Of a DNA stretch of 32,410 bases, positions 14,311 through 23,189 are shown piece after piece. Origin of the DNA: an uncultured Eubacteriales bacterium (GTDB lineage: Bacteria > Bacillota > Clostridia > Christensenellales > CAG-138); assembly GCA_902802805.1 (NCBI GenBank), contig CADCNE010000002.1, forward strand, positions 1-32,410. Reading direction: 5' to 3'. Position 1 is the stretch's first letter; every line of letters starts with the position of its first letter. The notes beneath the pieces were generated by a model that had not been told where the DNA came from, did not search any database, and saw nothing but the letters and a program-made list of their open reading frames with translations. A program made the translations under genes and the position numbers.

Positions 14311-14338
14311 TTTCCGTTTCGTACAGTATACACGGAAA
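14311..14338. promoter_or_regulatory. Second inverted repeat in the LysR-symporter intergenic region
   Basis: TTTCCGT (14311-14317) and ACGGAAA (14332-14338) form a perfect seven-base inverted repeat with a 14-base spacer, midway between the LysR start and the symporter promoter. Its position fits an activator site for the symporter. Confidence 0.55.
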
Positions 14339-14375
14339 ATACGGTGAAATCAATAAAAAATGAGCGATTTCCGGC

Positions 14376-14404
14376 TTGATTCCCAGACGGCGCCTCTCTA
14401 TACT
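14376..14404 (+). promoter_or_regulatory. Promoter of the sodium symporter gene
   Basis: TTGATT (14376-14381) and TATACT (14399-14404) have a 17-base spacer, 52 bases upstream of the ATG at 14456. Confidence 0.85.
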
Positions 14405-14455
14405 GCAACCATAAAGAAAAACAGCATGAACAAGCTTCATGCAAGGGAGGTACAG

Positions 14456-15979
14456 ATGCAAACGAACGAATGGGTGGTGCTGCTCACCATCGTGGCATAT
14501 TTGGCGCTGATCGTCGGCGTGGGGATCTACTACAGCCGCCGGGCGGGCAGGGGCGCCGACGCCTTCTTCCTGGGCGGGCGTTCCCTGGGCCCCTTCGTCA
14601 CGGCCATGTCCGCGGAGGCCAGCGACATGTCGGGCTGGCTCCTCATGGGCATGCCGGGCCTGGCCCTTCTCTGCGGCACGGCGGAGGCCTTCTGGACGGC
14701 CCTGGGCCTCGCCATCGGCACCTACCTCAACTGGCTCATCGTGGCCCGGCGGCTCCGCCGGTATACGGTGCTCACGGGCTCCATCACCATCCCCGACTTC
14801 TTCTCCCGCCGCTTCCGGGACGATAAACACATTCTCTCCACTCTGGCGGCGATCATCATCATCATCTTCTTCGTGCCCTACACGGCTTCCGGCTTCATGA
14901 CCTGCGGCAAGCTCTTTTCCACCCTCTTCGGGCTGGAGTATGGCAAGGCCATGCTCCTCTCCGCGGCCATCATCGTGCTGTACACGGCTCTTGGGGGCTT
15001 CCTCGCTGCCAGCGTCACGGACTATCTCCAATCCATCCTCATGACCATGGCCCTCCTAGCGGTCATCGGCTTCGGCCTCTCTTACGCCGGAGGGCTGGGC
15101 AACGTCATGACCAACGCCAAAGGCATCTCCCAGTACCTGAGCCTCACCGCCGTGGCCGAGCAGGGGGAGGGCACGTTCGGGTTCCTGCCCATTTTCTCCA
15201 CCATGGCCTGGGGCCTCGGCTACTTCGGCATGCCCCACGTGCTCCTTCGGTTCATGGCCATCCGCAAGGAGGGTGAGCTGAAGCTGGCCCGCCGGATCGG
15301 TTCCGTGTGGGTGGTGATCTCCATGGGCGCGGCCATCGTCATCGGCATCGTGGGCCGGGCGCTGATGGATCAGGGCATCGTGGGTCCCTATGCGAGCACG
15401 TCTGAGAGCGAGACCATCATCGTAGCCATCGCCAACATCATCAGCAGCAACGGCCTGCTTCTCGCGATCCTGGCCGGCCTCATCCTGGCGGGCATCATGG
15501 CGGCCACCATGTCCACCGCCGATTCCCAGCTGCTGACGGCTGCCTCCGCCGTGTCGGAGGACCTCTTAAAGGGCGTGTTCCGCTGGAACATCGGCGAGAA
15601 GAAGAACCTGTGGATCGCCCGGGGCACGGTGGTGGCCGTGTCCATCCTGGCGGCGGTCATCGCCTACGATCCCGGCAGCTCCGTCTTCAAGATCGTGTCC
15701 TTCGCCTGGGCGGGCTTCGGTGCAGCCTTCGGACCGCTGATGCTCTTCTGCCTGTTCTGGAAGCGGACGACCCTTCAGGGCGCCGTGGCGGGCATGATCA
15801 CCGGCGGGGCCGTGATCTTCCTCTGGAAGTTCCTGGTGCGGCCCAACGTGGCTGCCCTGGACTTCTATGAGCTGTTGCCCGCCTTCCTGCTGTCGGCCCT
15901 GGTCATCTATGTGGTCTCCCTGCTCACGGCCCCGCCCAGCGCCGAAGTCCAGGCGACCTTCGACAAGGCAAGCGCATAA
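14456..15979 (+). CDS. putP: Sodium/proline symporter
   Basis: The 507-residue sodium:solute symporter (SSS family) has about 13 membrane helices. Features are FFLGGRSLGPFVTAMSAEASDMSGWLLMGMPG (TM2 with the sodium-site residues), IPDFFSRRFRDD, LYTALGGFLAASVTDYLQ, the GLGYFGMPHVLLRFMAI loop and IMAATMSTADSQLLTAASAVSEDL near residues 345-368. These match PutP better than the pantothenate or glucose members. The ATG at 14456 is chosen because GGGAGG precedes it; upstream in-frame codons fall in the leader. It is divergent from a LysR gene and ends in a strong terminator. Substrate specificity for proline is by family resemblance. Confidence 0.88.
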   Translation: MQTNEWVVLLTIVAYLALIVGVGIYYSRRAGRGADAFFLGGRSLGPFVTAMSAEASDMSGWLLMGMPGLALLCGTAEAFWTALGLAIGTYLNWLIVARRLRRYTVLTGSITIPDFFSRRFRDDKHILSTLAAIIIIIFFVPYTASGFMTCGKLFSTLFGLEYGKAMLLSAAIIVLYTALGGFLAASVTDYLQSILMTMALLAVIGFGLSYAGGLGNVMTNAKGISQYLSLTAVAEQGEGTFGFLPIFSTMAWGLGYFGMPHVLLRFMAIRKEGELKLARRIGSVWVVISMGAAIVIGIVGRALMDQGIVGPYASTSESETIIVAIANIISSNGLLLAILAGLILAGIMAATMSTADSQLLTAASAVSEDLLKGVFRWNIGEKKNLWIARGTVVAVSILAAVIAYDPGSSVFKIVSFAWAGFGAAFGPLMLFCLFWKRTTLQGAVAGMITGGAVIFLWKFLVRPNVAALDFYELLPAFLLSALVIYVVSLLTAPPSAEVQATFDKASA

Positions 15980-15982
15980 ACG

Positions 15983-16012
15983 AAAAAAGGGATCGGCGAC
16001 GATCCCTTTTTT
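15983..16012. terminator. Bidirectional terminator between symporter and MFS genes
   Basis: GGGATCG-GCGA-CGATCCC (15989-16006) is flanked by A6 and T6 and lies between two convergent stop codons. Confidence 0.95.
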
Positions 16013-16029
16013 GATGCGGTAAAAAACTT

Positions 16030-17280
16030 TTACGCCTCCCGGTTATAGAGGGGCTTCACGTGCCTCTTCCCGCCGCCGATGATGACGATGGCGGCGAGGA
16101 GGGCGATGCCCATGAAAACGGCCATAATGGTGCGCATGGGCAGGAACGTGGTGCAGGCTCCCGCCAGCGCTTCGCCGAGAAGGGACCCGGAGGTGGTCAG
16201 CATGATGAAGGCCCCGTTGAACCGGCCCTTCCGGTCGTGGGGCACGTAGGACTGGGTGGCGGAGGCGCGGATGGTGTAGGAGGTGACGCCCAGGATGCCC
16301 AGGAGGAAGCAGGCCACCCGCATGCCGTTCACGGGCAGGAACAGGTACGACCCGTGCAGCGTGTTCACGGCGCAATAGACCGCAAGGGTCAGGGCGTACT
16401 TGATGGCGGCGGGGTATTTGATCTTATACTGCAGCAGCCCCCCCATGGCCCGGCCCAGGACCATGAACCCCCAGGTGGTCATGTAGACCCATTCTCCGTT
16501 CTCAAAGGTGGATTTGAAGTAGGGCAGGGTGACGACGCTCTCGGCCCCGCCGGCGAAGGACAGGAACACGAAATACAGGGTGATGCACAGCAGGCCCTTC
16601 TCCGCCCACAGGTACCTGACCCCCTCCTTGGCGTCGCTCCAGTAAGCGGACAGGGAGTACGCGCCCACGGCGCCCAGGCCCTTCTCCTTCTCCACATCGG
16701 AGATCCGCGTCTCGCACAGGGCCGCCCCCAGGAAGCAGAGGCCGTTGACCAGCAGCAGGGGCGAGAGGCCGAACTGCTTGTAGAGGAACAGGGACACGGG
16801 CACCATGACCGCGCTCAGGGTCTCCAGGGTGCTGGCGATGGAATAGGCTTTGGAGAAGTTGCCCTCGGTGATGAGCATGGGGTAGAAGCTCTGATAGGCC
16901 ACCTGATAGGTGCTGTGGATGGTGCCGATGACCAGGGTCATGGCCGCCAGGAGCCAGAACCGCATGAGCCCCAGGTGCAGCACGAGAGCGATCAGCAGGT
17001 ACACCCCTGCCGACAGGAAGTCCAGGCTGTAGATGGTCTTGCGGCGGCTGAACCGGTCCATGAGGGGCCCGGCGATCAGCGGCGCGGCCAGCTGCGGCAA
17101 CGTGTAGAGGAACACGAACACCGCGTAATAGAGGGGCATGTCCGTATAGTCCAGCACAAACAGGCTGATGGCGAAGCCCGCCAGCGCGTTCCCGAACATG
17201 GAGATGACGCTGCCCACGGTGATGATGGTGAAGTCCCTGGTCCACAGGGAGGCTTGGCTTTTCTTTTCGGTATTTTCCAT
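16030..17280 (-). CDS. MFS transporter (EntS/MFS_3-like exporter)
   Basis: The 416-residue major facilitator has 12 predicted membrane helices. Helix 1 is FTIITVGSVISMFGNALAGF, and the cytoplasmic loop 2-3 signature is GPLMDRFSRRKTIYSLDFLSA. A central soluble linker, ISDVEKEKGLGAVGAYSLSAYWSDAKEGVRYLW, is typical of the MFS_3 exporter group, often drug or siderophore exporters. The substrate is unknown. There is no ribosome binding site: the -10 box TATACT ends six bases before the ATG, so the mRNA is predicted to be leaderless. No alternative start lies before helix 1. It is divergent from guanine deaminase. Confidence 0.9.
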   Translation of the reverse strand: MENTEKKSQASLWTRDFTIITVGSVISMFGNALAGFAISLFVLDYTDMPLYYAVFVFLYTLPQLAAPLIAGPLMDRFSRRKTIYSLDFLSAGVYLLIALVLHLGLMRFWLLAAMTLVIGTIHSTYQVAYQSFYPMLITEGNFSKAYSIASTLETLSAVMVPVSLFLYKQFGLSPLLLVNGLCFLGAALCETRISDVEKEKGLGAVGAYSLSAYWSDAKEGVRYLWAEKGLLCITLYFVFLSFAGGAESVVTLPYFKSTFENGEWVYMTTWGFMVLGRAMGGLLQYKIKYPAAIKYALTLAVYCAVNTLHGSYLFLPVNGMRVACFLLGILGVTSYTIRASATQSYVPHDRKGRFNGAFIMLTTSGSLLGEALAGACTTFLPMRTIMAVFMGIALLAAIVIIGGGKRHVKPLYNREA

Positions 17281-17286
17281 GGCGGC

Positions 17287-17315
17287 AGTATAGCACAGAG
17301 GCCCCCTCGGCGCAA
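17287..17315 (-). promoter_or_regulatory. Promoter placing the MFS start codon at +1
   Basis: On the minus strand TTGCGC (17310-17315) and TATACT (17287-17292) have a 17-base spacer. Counting from the -10 box, +1 falls on 17280, the A of the ATG. Confidence 0.75.
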
Positions 17316-17342
17316 GATGGGCTCCGGGGGCCGAAAACGCGC

Positions 17343-17371
17343 TTGCGGAATGGGCGTCCGTGGAGTATCAT
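17343..17371 (+). promoter_or_regulatory. Promoter of guanine deaminase
   Basis: TTGCGG (17343-17348) and TATCAT (17366-17371) are 17 bases apart, 31 bases before the ATG at 17403. Confidence 0.65.
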
Positions 17372-17402
17372 GATGCCATCAGAGAGCAGGGGAGGCGCGA
17401 AC

Positions 17403-18653
17403 ATGCAGCTATTCCACGGGAACATCGTCTACTCGAAGGACAGAACATCCCTGGCGGTCCATCAGGACAGCTGGCTGGGGGTGGAGAACGGGACCGTCGC
17501 GGGCATCTGGCCCCGGGTGCCGGAGCAGTACGCAGGCGCGCCCGTGACGGAGCTGGGGCAGGGGGTCCTGATCCCCGCCTTCTCCGACCTGCACGTCCAC
17601 GCTCCCCAGTACCTGAACCGGGGCCTCGAGATGGACCTTCTGCTACAGGACTGGCTGGAACAGTGCACCTTCCCCATGGAGGCTCGGTTCCGGGACCTGG
17701 ACTTTGCCAAACGGGTCTATGACGCCTTCGTGGATGACATGGTGGCCAACGGCACCCTCCACGCCTGCGTCTTCGGCTCCGTCCACCGCCCCGCCACCGG
17801 CTACCTGCTGGAGCGCATGGACATGCTGGGCCTGAAGGGCTTCGTGGGCAAGGTCAACATGGACCGTAACGCCTCATCGGATCTGCTGGAAACGGTGGAA
17901 GACTCCCTGAAGGAGACGGAGGCCTTTCTGGAAGCCTATGCCCAAAACCGGCACACGAAGCCCATCCTGACGCCCCGGTTCGCCCCCACCTGCACGGGGG
18001 AGCTGATCGCCGGCCTCGGCAGGCTGGGCAAAAAATACGGCGTGGGGGTCCAGACCCACCTGGTGGAATCCCACTGGGAGGCCGAGACCGCCCGGGCCCT
18101 GTTCCCGGAGCGGTCCTGCGACACGGAGATCTACGAGCGGGCGGGTCTCATGGACAACGGGCCCGTGGTGGGCGCTCACTTCATCTTTCCCACAGAGGCG
18201 GACACACAGATCCTCCTGCGCCACGGCGGGTATGCGGTCCATTGTCCCGATGCCACCGTCAGCATCATCGCCGGGATCATGGAGACCGGTGCCCTTCTCG
18301 ACCGGGGCGTGCGGATCGCCCTGGGCAGCGACATCTCCGGCGGCCACCACGTGGGCGTCTACACCCAGGCCGGTCGGGCGGTGCAGCTCAGCAAGCTCAA
18401 ACAGTTCTACGAGCCGGCGGGCAATCGCAAGCTCAGCTTCCCGGAGGCCTTCTTCATGGCCACCCGGCAGGGCGGGGCCCTGTTCGGGAAGGTGGGCGCC
18501 TTCGAGCCGGGGTACGCCTTCGACGCCCTCATCATCGACGGCCTCCATGACGAAGCGCGGGCCCTGACGCCGGAACAGGCAGTGGAGCGCTTCTGCTACA
18601 TCGGTACCCCCGCCAACATCCGGGCCCGCTATTTGGACGGCGAACGGATCTGA
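17403..18653 (+). CDS. guaD: Guanine deaminase
   Basis: The zinc amidohydrolase converts guanine to xanthine and ammonia. The 416-residue product carries the family motifs in order: DLHVHAPQYLNRG (His64 and His66 metal ligands, 62-74), GKVNMDRNASSDL, LTPRFAPTCTGEL, the metal histidine in QTHLVESHWE, VVGAHFIF, HCPDATVSI and the metal aspartate in GSDISGGHH. These distinguish guanine deaminase from chlorohydrolase and cytosine-deaminase relatives. The ATG at 17403 follows GGGGAGG. No other purine catabolic genes are adjacent. The divergent MFS exporter may or may not be related. Confidence 0.93.
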   Translation: MQLFHGNIVYSKDRTSLAVHQDSWLGVENGTVAGIWPRVPEQYAGAPVTELGQGVLIPAFSDLHVHAPQYLNRGLEMDLLLQDWLEQCTFPMEARFRDLDFAKRVYDAFVDDMVANGTLHACVFGSVHRPATGYLLERMDMLGLKGFVGKVNMDRNASSDLLETVEDSLKETEAFLEAYAQNRHTKPILTPRFAPTCTGELIAGLGRLGKKYGVGVQTHLVESHWEAETARALFPERSCDTEIYERAGLMDNGPVVGAHFIFPTEADTQILLRHGGYAVHCPDATVSIIAGIMETGALLDRGVRIALGSDISGGHHVGVYTQAGRAVQLSKLKQFYEPAGNRKLSFPEAFFMATRQGGALFGKVGAFEPGYAFDALIIDGLHDEARALTPEQAVERFCYIGTPANIRARYLDGERI

Positions 18654-18661
18654 AGGCACAC

Positions 18662-18707
18662 AAAAAAGCACCGGGTCAGGTCAGAGGACCGACTCGGCGC
18701 TTTTTTT
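18662..18707. terminator. Terminator between guaD and the zinc-ribbon genes
   Basis: GCACCGGGTC pairs with GACTCGGCGC, with one mismatch and one wobble, enclosing an inner GGTC-AGAG-GACC hairpin. It is flanked by A6 and T7, so it works in both directions. Confidence 0.88.
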
Positions 18708-18718
18708 GTTTAGATGTC

Positions 18719-19246
18719 TTACGCGAACAGGGCCTCGATCAGCCGCTCCACCGCCGGGATGAACTGCCCGAGGGCATCGCTGAGGAGGCGGCCGTTGCGC
18801 ACCATGGCCACGATGGCGAGGGCCAGCACCACGATCCAGAACAGCAGCCGCAAAATCAGCATGGCCGCGGAGAACCGCTTCAGACTCCCGTTTTTGGGAT
18901 GGCCCGCGCCGAAGATGAACAGGAAGATGAGGCCGATCACCGGGAGACTGTACAGCAGGCCCAGCGCCAGGTACTGGAAGGTGGACAGCATCTGCTTTTT
19001 GGACGGTACCTGGGTGACGACGGGCATGTCGGTGGCCGCAGGCGCTTCGGGCTGTACGGGCTCCGCCGCCGGCGCGGGGGCTGCCGCGGGCTCCACGGGC
19101 GCTTCCGCCGCAATGGGGGCTTCTGCTGTAACAGGGGCTTCCGCCGGGGTCACCACAGGCGCATCCTCCGGCAGGACCTTGCCGCACTCCCCGCAGAACT
19201 TGGCGTCGTCAGCGAGTTCACTGCCGCAATAGGGACACTGCTTCAT
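18719..19246 (-). CDS. Zinc-ribbon membrane protein with Ala/Pro-rich linker
   Basis: The 175-residue protein has three parts. An N-terminal zinc ribbon, CPYCGSELADDAKFCGECG (residues 4-22), has two CxxC knuckles. A low-complexity linker (about 28-80) is rich in Ala, Pro and Glu with repeated EAPV/EAPI units. The C-terminal half has two hydrophobic segments (about 88-113 and 126-148), separated by GAGHPKNGSLKRFSAAML. Such zinc_ribbon_2 membrane proteins are common and mostly uncharacterised in Bacillota. It is the second gene of a two-gene operon; its partner also begins with a zinc ribbon, 11 bases upstream. Confidence 0.82.
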   Translation of the reverse strand: MKQCPYCGSELADDAKFCGECGKVLPEDAPVVTPAEAPVTAEAPIAAEAPVEPAAAPAPAAEPVQPEAPAATDMPVVTQVPSKKQMLSTFQYLALGLLYSLPVIGLIFLFIFGAGHPKNGSLKRFSAAMLILRLLFWIVVLALAIVAMVRNGRLLSDALGQFIPAVERLIEALFA

Positions 19247-19257
19247 GATGGGGCTCC

Positions 19258-19674
19258 TTACTTGATGATGGTGGGCAGACCCTTCACGAAGGGCAGGTAG
19301 GCGCCGCTGCCCTTGAGGGCGCGGACGATGCCGATGATCTCACAGACCAGCAGGAACAGGCTCCCGATGGCGGCCACCAGCCAGCCCAGGATGGGGATGA
19401 TGCACACGAGACCACAGAGCAGGGACCCGATGAAGATCCACAGGGCCTGGTTGGTGTGGTGCATGGCGTAGGCGGAGTTCCGGGCGCCCAGCATGGGCAG
19501 GATGCCGCAGGTCAGGTAACCCAGCATGGCCAGCATCCGGTTGTCGGCGATGTCCTGCGCGTCAAACTGGGGGTCGGTGCTGACGGGCACCGTGATCACG
19601 GTCTCCTTGCCGCAGGTGGGGCAGAAACGGACGTCATCGGCGATCTCGGCGCCGCAGTGAGGACAATACTTCAT
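19258..19674 (-). CDS. Zinc-ribbon protein with Tic20/DUF4870-like membrane domain
   Basis: The 138-residue protein begins with CPHCGAEIADDVRFCPTCG (residues 4-22), a two-knuckle zinc ribbon nearly matching that of the gene after it. A short linker precedes a membrane domain with ADNRMLAMLGYLTCGILPML, NSAYAMHHTNQALWIFIGSLLCGLVCIIPILGWLVAAIGSLFLLVCEIIGIVRA, similar to DUF4870/Tic20-like proteins (the MHHTNQAL segment resembles the conserved H-x-x-Q-A motif). The function is unknown. AGGAGGG precedes the ATG. A -10 box TATACT is visible at 19707-19712 on the minus strand, with no clear -35 box. Confidence 0.82.
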   Translation of the reverse strand: MKYCPHCGAEIADDVRFCPTCGKETVITVPVSTDPQFDAQDIADNRMLAMLGYLTCGILPMLGARNSAYAMHHTNQALWIFIGSLLCGLVCIIPILGWLVAAIGSLFLLVCEIIGIVRALKGSGAYLPFVKGLPTIIK

Positions 19675-19751
19675 GAATAATTCCCTCCTATTTGGATTCT
19701 GTGAACAGTATACACCGGCTTTTTCGGCAAAACCAGTCGGTTTTTGTGAAC

Positions 19752-22148
19752 TTATTGTCTCAAGGGTGCGCCATTTTCAGCCAGCACCCGTATGATGGTC
19801 TCGAAGGCCTTTTTGATCTCCTCGTCCGTGAGGGTGTGATCCTCCGCTCTGAGGGTGAAGGTGATGGCGAGGCTCTTCTTCCCGAGGCCCACGGCGGGAC
19901 CCCGGTACACGTCGAACAGCCGACCCTTTTCCACGATCACGTCCACCGGCGCTTTTTCGATGATCTCGATCCAGTGGGCGCTCTCGCTCTCCTCCGGCAC
20001 CACGATGGCCAGGTCCCTACTCACCACCGGGAACCGGGGCAGGGGCTGGAAGGCGGGAGTATCCACGGACAGCCCGAGGATGGCGCTGAAGCTCAGCTCC
20101 GCCATATACACCGGCCCGGGCACGTCCCAGACGTTCAGCACGTCGGGGTGCACCTGACCGAGCTCGCCCAGCTTCTTTCCGTCTACCTTCACGTCCGCCC
20201 GGCGGCCCGGCTGGAAGCAGTCGATCCCGTTCTTCTCGAACTTGACGCCCCGGATGCCGAAGCGGCCCAGCAGGGTCTCGATGACGCCCTTGAGGGTGTA
20301 GAAGCTCTCCTGTTCGCCGAAGAAGATGAGGCCGATCTTTTTCTCCTCCCGGGGCAGCAGGTCGCCCCCCAGGTCGAAGTGGACGTTGCCCACCTCCATG
20401 AACCGGCCGTAGCCGGTCTTGCGGCGGATGTTCCGGGCGGCGGAGTCCAGCATGCCCATGTAGAGGGTGGTGCGCATAAGGCTCTGGTCCTCGCCGAAGG
20501 GATTCAGGAGCTTCACGGCGTTGTTCCGCTCGTCGCCCTCCGCAAAGGAGAGGGCCTTGAGGGCGTTGGGTCCGGTGAAGTTGTAGTTGTACATCTCGAG
20601 GCACCCGCAGGCCACCAGCACGTCCTTGGTCTTGTCCTCGGCCTGGAACTCCCGGGCCAGGGAACCCTGGAAGGTGTCGCCGTTCATGAGCACGGCGGGG
20701 ATGTTCTCGAAGCCGTAGATGCGGCCCACCTCTTCGGCGATGTCTGCGTCCGCCTCGATGCCGCTTTCGATATCCGTGCGGTAGTGAGGGATCACCACGT
20801 GGAGGTTGTTGCCGCTGGCTTTCGCCGGGACCTCGATGGTGTCGAGAAGCTTCGCCATCTCGTCGCCGCTGAGCTTCGTGTTGAGGATCCGGTTCACGTG
20901 ATCCACGTCCACGTCGATCTCCCGGTCGACGAGGTCCGCACTGCACACGTCGATGGTGCCGCCCACGATTCTGCCCGCGTGGAGCTCAGAGACCAGCTCG
21001 ATGCACCGCTCCAACGCGAGATACGCGTTCACGGGCTCTACGCCCTTGATGAACCGGGCCGCGGCGTCGGTCACGTGGCGGAGCTTGCGGGCCGTGCGGC
21101 GGATGTTGCTGGCCTTGAAGGCGGCGGACTCGAAGAACACCGCCTGGGTGTTCTCGGTGATCTCGCTGTTCAACCCGCCCATGACGCCGGCCACGCCCAC
21201 GCCGCCCTGGGGGTCGGAGATGAGGAGCATGTCCTTGTCCATGACCCGCTCCTTCTTATCGAGGGTCACCACCACCTCGCCCTCCTTGGCGTTGCGGACG
21301 ATGATGTGCCCGTCCCGGATGCAGGCCGCGTCGAAGGCGTGGGTGGGATGACCGTACTCCACCAGCACGTAGTTGGTGATGTCCACGATGTTGCTGATGG
21401 GCCGCATGCCCATCTGTTTGAGCCGCCGCTGCATCCAGGCGGGGGAGGGGCCGATCTTAAGGTCCACCGCCGCCCGGCCGGTGTACCGGGGGCACAGGTC
21501 CCCGTTCTCCACGGTGACCTTCATGATGTCGTTCACGTCCCCCTCGCCCTTGATGTGGGGGATGATGGGGGTCTTCATCTTCTGGCCGAGAGCCGCCGCC
21601 GCCTCACGGACGAGGCCGATGATACTGTTGCAGTCGGGCCGGTTGGGGAGCACGGAGAAGTCGAAGATCACGTCGTTGCGGTCGATGGCCTCCTCGATGG
21701 AGATGCCGAGGGGGGTGTCCTCCCGGAGGATCAGGATGCCGTCCACCTCCGCGCCGGGATATTCCACGTCGCTGAGGTTGAACTCCTGGCCGGAGCAGAA
21801 CATGCCCTGGCTCTCCACGCCGCGGATGTTCGCCACGGTGAACTCGTGGCTGCCGATCTTCGCGCCGGCGTAGGCTACCGGCACCACGGCCCCCACGAAC
21901 ACGTTGGTGGCGTTGGTCAGGATCTGGGCGGTCTTCCCGCCGATATCCACCTGACAGACGGTGAGCTTGTCGGCGTTGGGATGCTTCTCCATGGACAGGA
22001 TCTTGCCGGTGATGACACCGGACACGCCGGCGAGCTCCTTTTCCACGCCCTCCAGCTCGAAGCCGCGCCACATCATGCGCTCGATGAATTCCTCATCGGT
22101 CACGTTGAAATCCACATAGTCCTGCAGCCAGGTTTTCGGAAGTCTCAT
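19752..22148 (-). CDS. pheT: Phenylalanine-tRNA ligase beta subunit
   Basis: This is the beta subunit of the alpha2-beta2 enzyme that charges tRNA-Phe. The 798-residue product starts MRLPKTWLQDYVDF. It has the tRNA-binding OB domain with ILSMEKHPNADKLTVCQVDIGG (about 50-72), the GVESQGMFCSGQEF segment, the B3/B4 editing domain, the B5 domain, GVAGVMGGLNSEI, and the C-terminal anticodon-binding domain (about 705-798, PRFPVVSRDLAIVVP to HTLTDEEI). Length is normal. AAAGGAGG precedes its ATG, 18 bases after the pheS stop. It is controlled with pheS by the T-box upstream. Confidence 0.97.
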   Translation of the reverse strand: MRLPKTWLQDYVDFNVTDEEFIERMMWRGFELEGVEKELAGVSGVITGKILSMEKHPNADKLTVCQVDIGGKTAQILTNATNVFVGAVVPVAYAGAKIGSHEFTVANIRGVESQGMFCSGQEFNLSDVEYPGAEVDGILILREDTPLGISIEEAIDRNDVIFDFSVLPNRPDCNSIIGLVREAAAALGQKMKTPIIPHIKGEGDVNDIMKVTVENGDLCPRYTGRAAVDLKIGPSPAWMQRRLKQMGMRPISNIVDITNYVLVEYGHPTHAFDAACIRDGHIIVRNAKEGEVVVTLDKKERVMDKDMLLISDPQGGVGVAGVMGGLNSEITENTQAVFFESAAFKASNIRRTARKLRHVTDAAARFIKGVEPVNAYLALERCIELVSELHAGRIVGGTIDVCSADLVDREIDVDVDHVNRILNTKLSGDEMAKLLDTIEVPAKASGNNLHVVIPHYRTDIESGIEADADIAEEVGRIYGFENIPAVLMNGDTFQGSLAREFQAEDKTKDVLVACGCLEMYNYNFTGPNALKALSFAEGDERNNAVKLLNPFGEDQSLMRTTLYMGMLDSAARNIRRKTGYGRFMEVGNVHFDLGGDLLPREEKKIGLIFFGEQESFYTLKGVIETLLGRFGIRGVKFEKNGIDCFQPGRRADVKVDGKKLGELGQVHPDVLNVWDVPGPVYMAELSFSAILGLSVDTPAFQPLPRFPVVSRDLAIVVPEESESAHWIEIIEKAPVDVIVEKGRLFDVYRGPAVGLGKKSLAITFTLRAEDHTLTDEEIKKAFETIIRVLAENGAPLRQ

Positions 22149-22166
22149 GCTTTCGTCCTCCTTTTC

Positions 22167-23189
22167 TTAGAACTGGGTCAGGAAGCGGGCGTCGTTCTCG
22201 TATTCGTAGCGAATGTCCGAGATGCCGTACTTCAGGCTGGTCACCCGGTCCACGCCCACGCCGAAGGCGAAGGCGGACCACTCCTTGGGATCGAGGCCGC
22301 AGTTTTCAAGCTCGTGGGGGTTGGTCATGCCGCAGCCCAGGATCTCGATCCAGCCCGTGCCCTTGCACACCCGGCAGCCCTTGCCGCCGCAGATGGTGCA
22401 GCTCATGTCGAGCTCGGCGGAAGGCTCCGTGAAGGGGAAGTAGGAGGGACGGAGCCTGGTCTTCACGTGCTCCCCGAACACGGCGTGGATGAAGGCGTCC
22501 AGCGTGCCCTTCAGGTTGGCGAGGTTCAGATTTTTGTCCACCACGAAGCCCTCGATCTGCATGAACACGGGGCTGTGGGAGGCGTCCACCTCGTCCACCC
22601 GGAACACGCGGCCGGGCATCAGGAAGCGGAAGGGGGGCTTGAAATTCTGCAGGGCCCGGATCTCGCAGGGAGAGGTATGGGTCCTCAAAAGCACCTTGTC
22701 GTTGATGTAGAAGGTGTCCTGCATGTCCCTGGCCGGGTGGTCAAGGGGCAGGTTGAGCAGGGTGAAGTTGTTGTCGTCCAGCTCGATCTCCGGCCCGTCG
22801 AACACCTGGAAGCCCATGCCGATGAGGGCGTCCCGGATGGTCCGATAGGTCTGGGTCATGGGGTGCAGGTGCCCCATTTGCACGGGGCTCACCCCCGCCT
22901 CGGTCACGTCCAGGGCTTCCCGCTCGAAGCGCAGCTCCTGGGCCTTCTTTCTAAACTCCGCCCGGCGCTCCTCCATGGCGGCCTCCAGCTCCTGCTTGAG
23001 CTTGTTCACGTTGGCGCCCAGCTGGGCCCGCTCCTCCTTGCCGAGCTTGCCCATGGTGCGGAGGATGGCGGTGAGCTCCCCGGCCTTGCCGAAGAGCTGC
23101 TGCTGCAATGCCTGAAGGTCGCATTCCTCCTGCATGGCGGCCAGCTTCTTCTGGGCCTCCTCCCGGATTCGATTGAGATCGTTTTCCAT
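22167..23189 (-). CDS. pheS: Phenylalanine-tRNA ligase alpha subunit
   Basis: This is the catalytic subunit of PheRS, 340 residues. The N-terminal coiled coil (1-100) binds tRNA. The class II catalytic core contains HPMTQTYRTIRDALIGMGFQ, DTFYI, LLRTHTSPCEIRAL, the motif 2 region FRVDEVDASHSPVFMQIEGFVVD and the motif 3 segment GFGV-like AFAFGVGVDRVTSLKYGISDIR. Four cysteines in SCTICGGKGCRVCKGTGW form the zinc-binding insertion seen in many Clostridia. The start at 23189 (MENDLNRIREEAQ) is chosen over the upstream frame extension because AAGGAG precedes it and the extension lies in the T-box terminator. Confidence 0.97.
   Translation of the reverse strand: MENDLNRIREEAQKKLAAMQEECDLQALQQQLFGKAGELTAILRTMGKLGKEERAQLGANVNKLKQELEAAMEERRAEFRKKAQELRFEREALDVTEAGVSPVQMGHLHPMTQTYRTIRDALIGMGFQVFDGPEIELDDNNFTLLNLPLDHPARDMQDTFYINDKVLLRTHTSPCEIRALQNFKPPFRFLMPGRVFRVDEVDASHSPVFMQIEGFVVDKNLNLANLKGTLDAFIHAVFGEHVKTRLRPSYFPFTEPSAELDMSCTICGGKGCRVCKGTGWIEILGCGMTNPHELENCGLDPKEWSAFAFGVGVDRVTSLKYGISDIRYEYENDARFLTQF

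Noticed and set aside
19021-19165. EAPV-type repeats as a tandem-repeat or CRISPR-like array
   Set aside because: The units vary in sequence and spacing and encode an Ala/Pro/Glu linker within a real gene.
19729-19744. AAAACC-AGTC-GGTTTT as the pheT terminator
   Set aside because: The stem is short and no T-run follows it on the minus strand, so termination here is uncertain.
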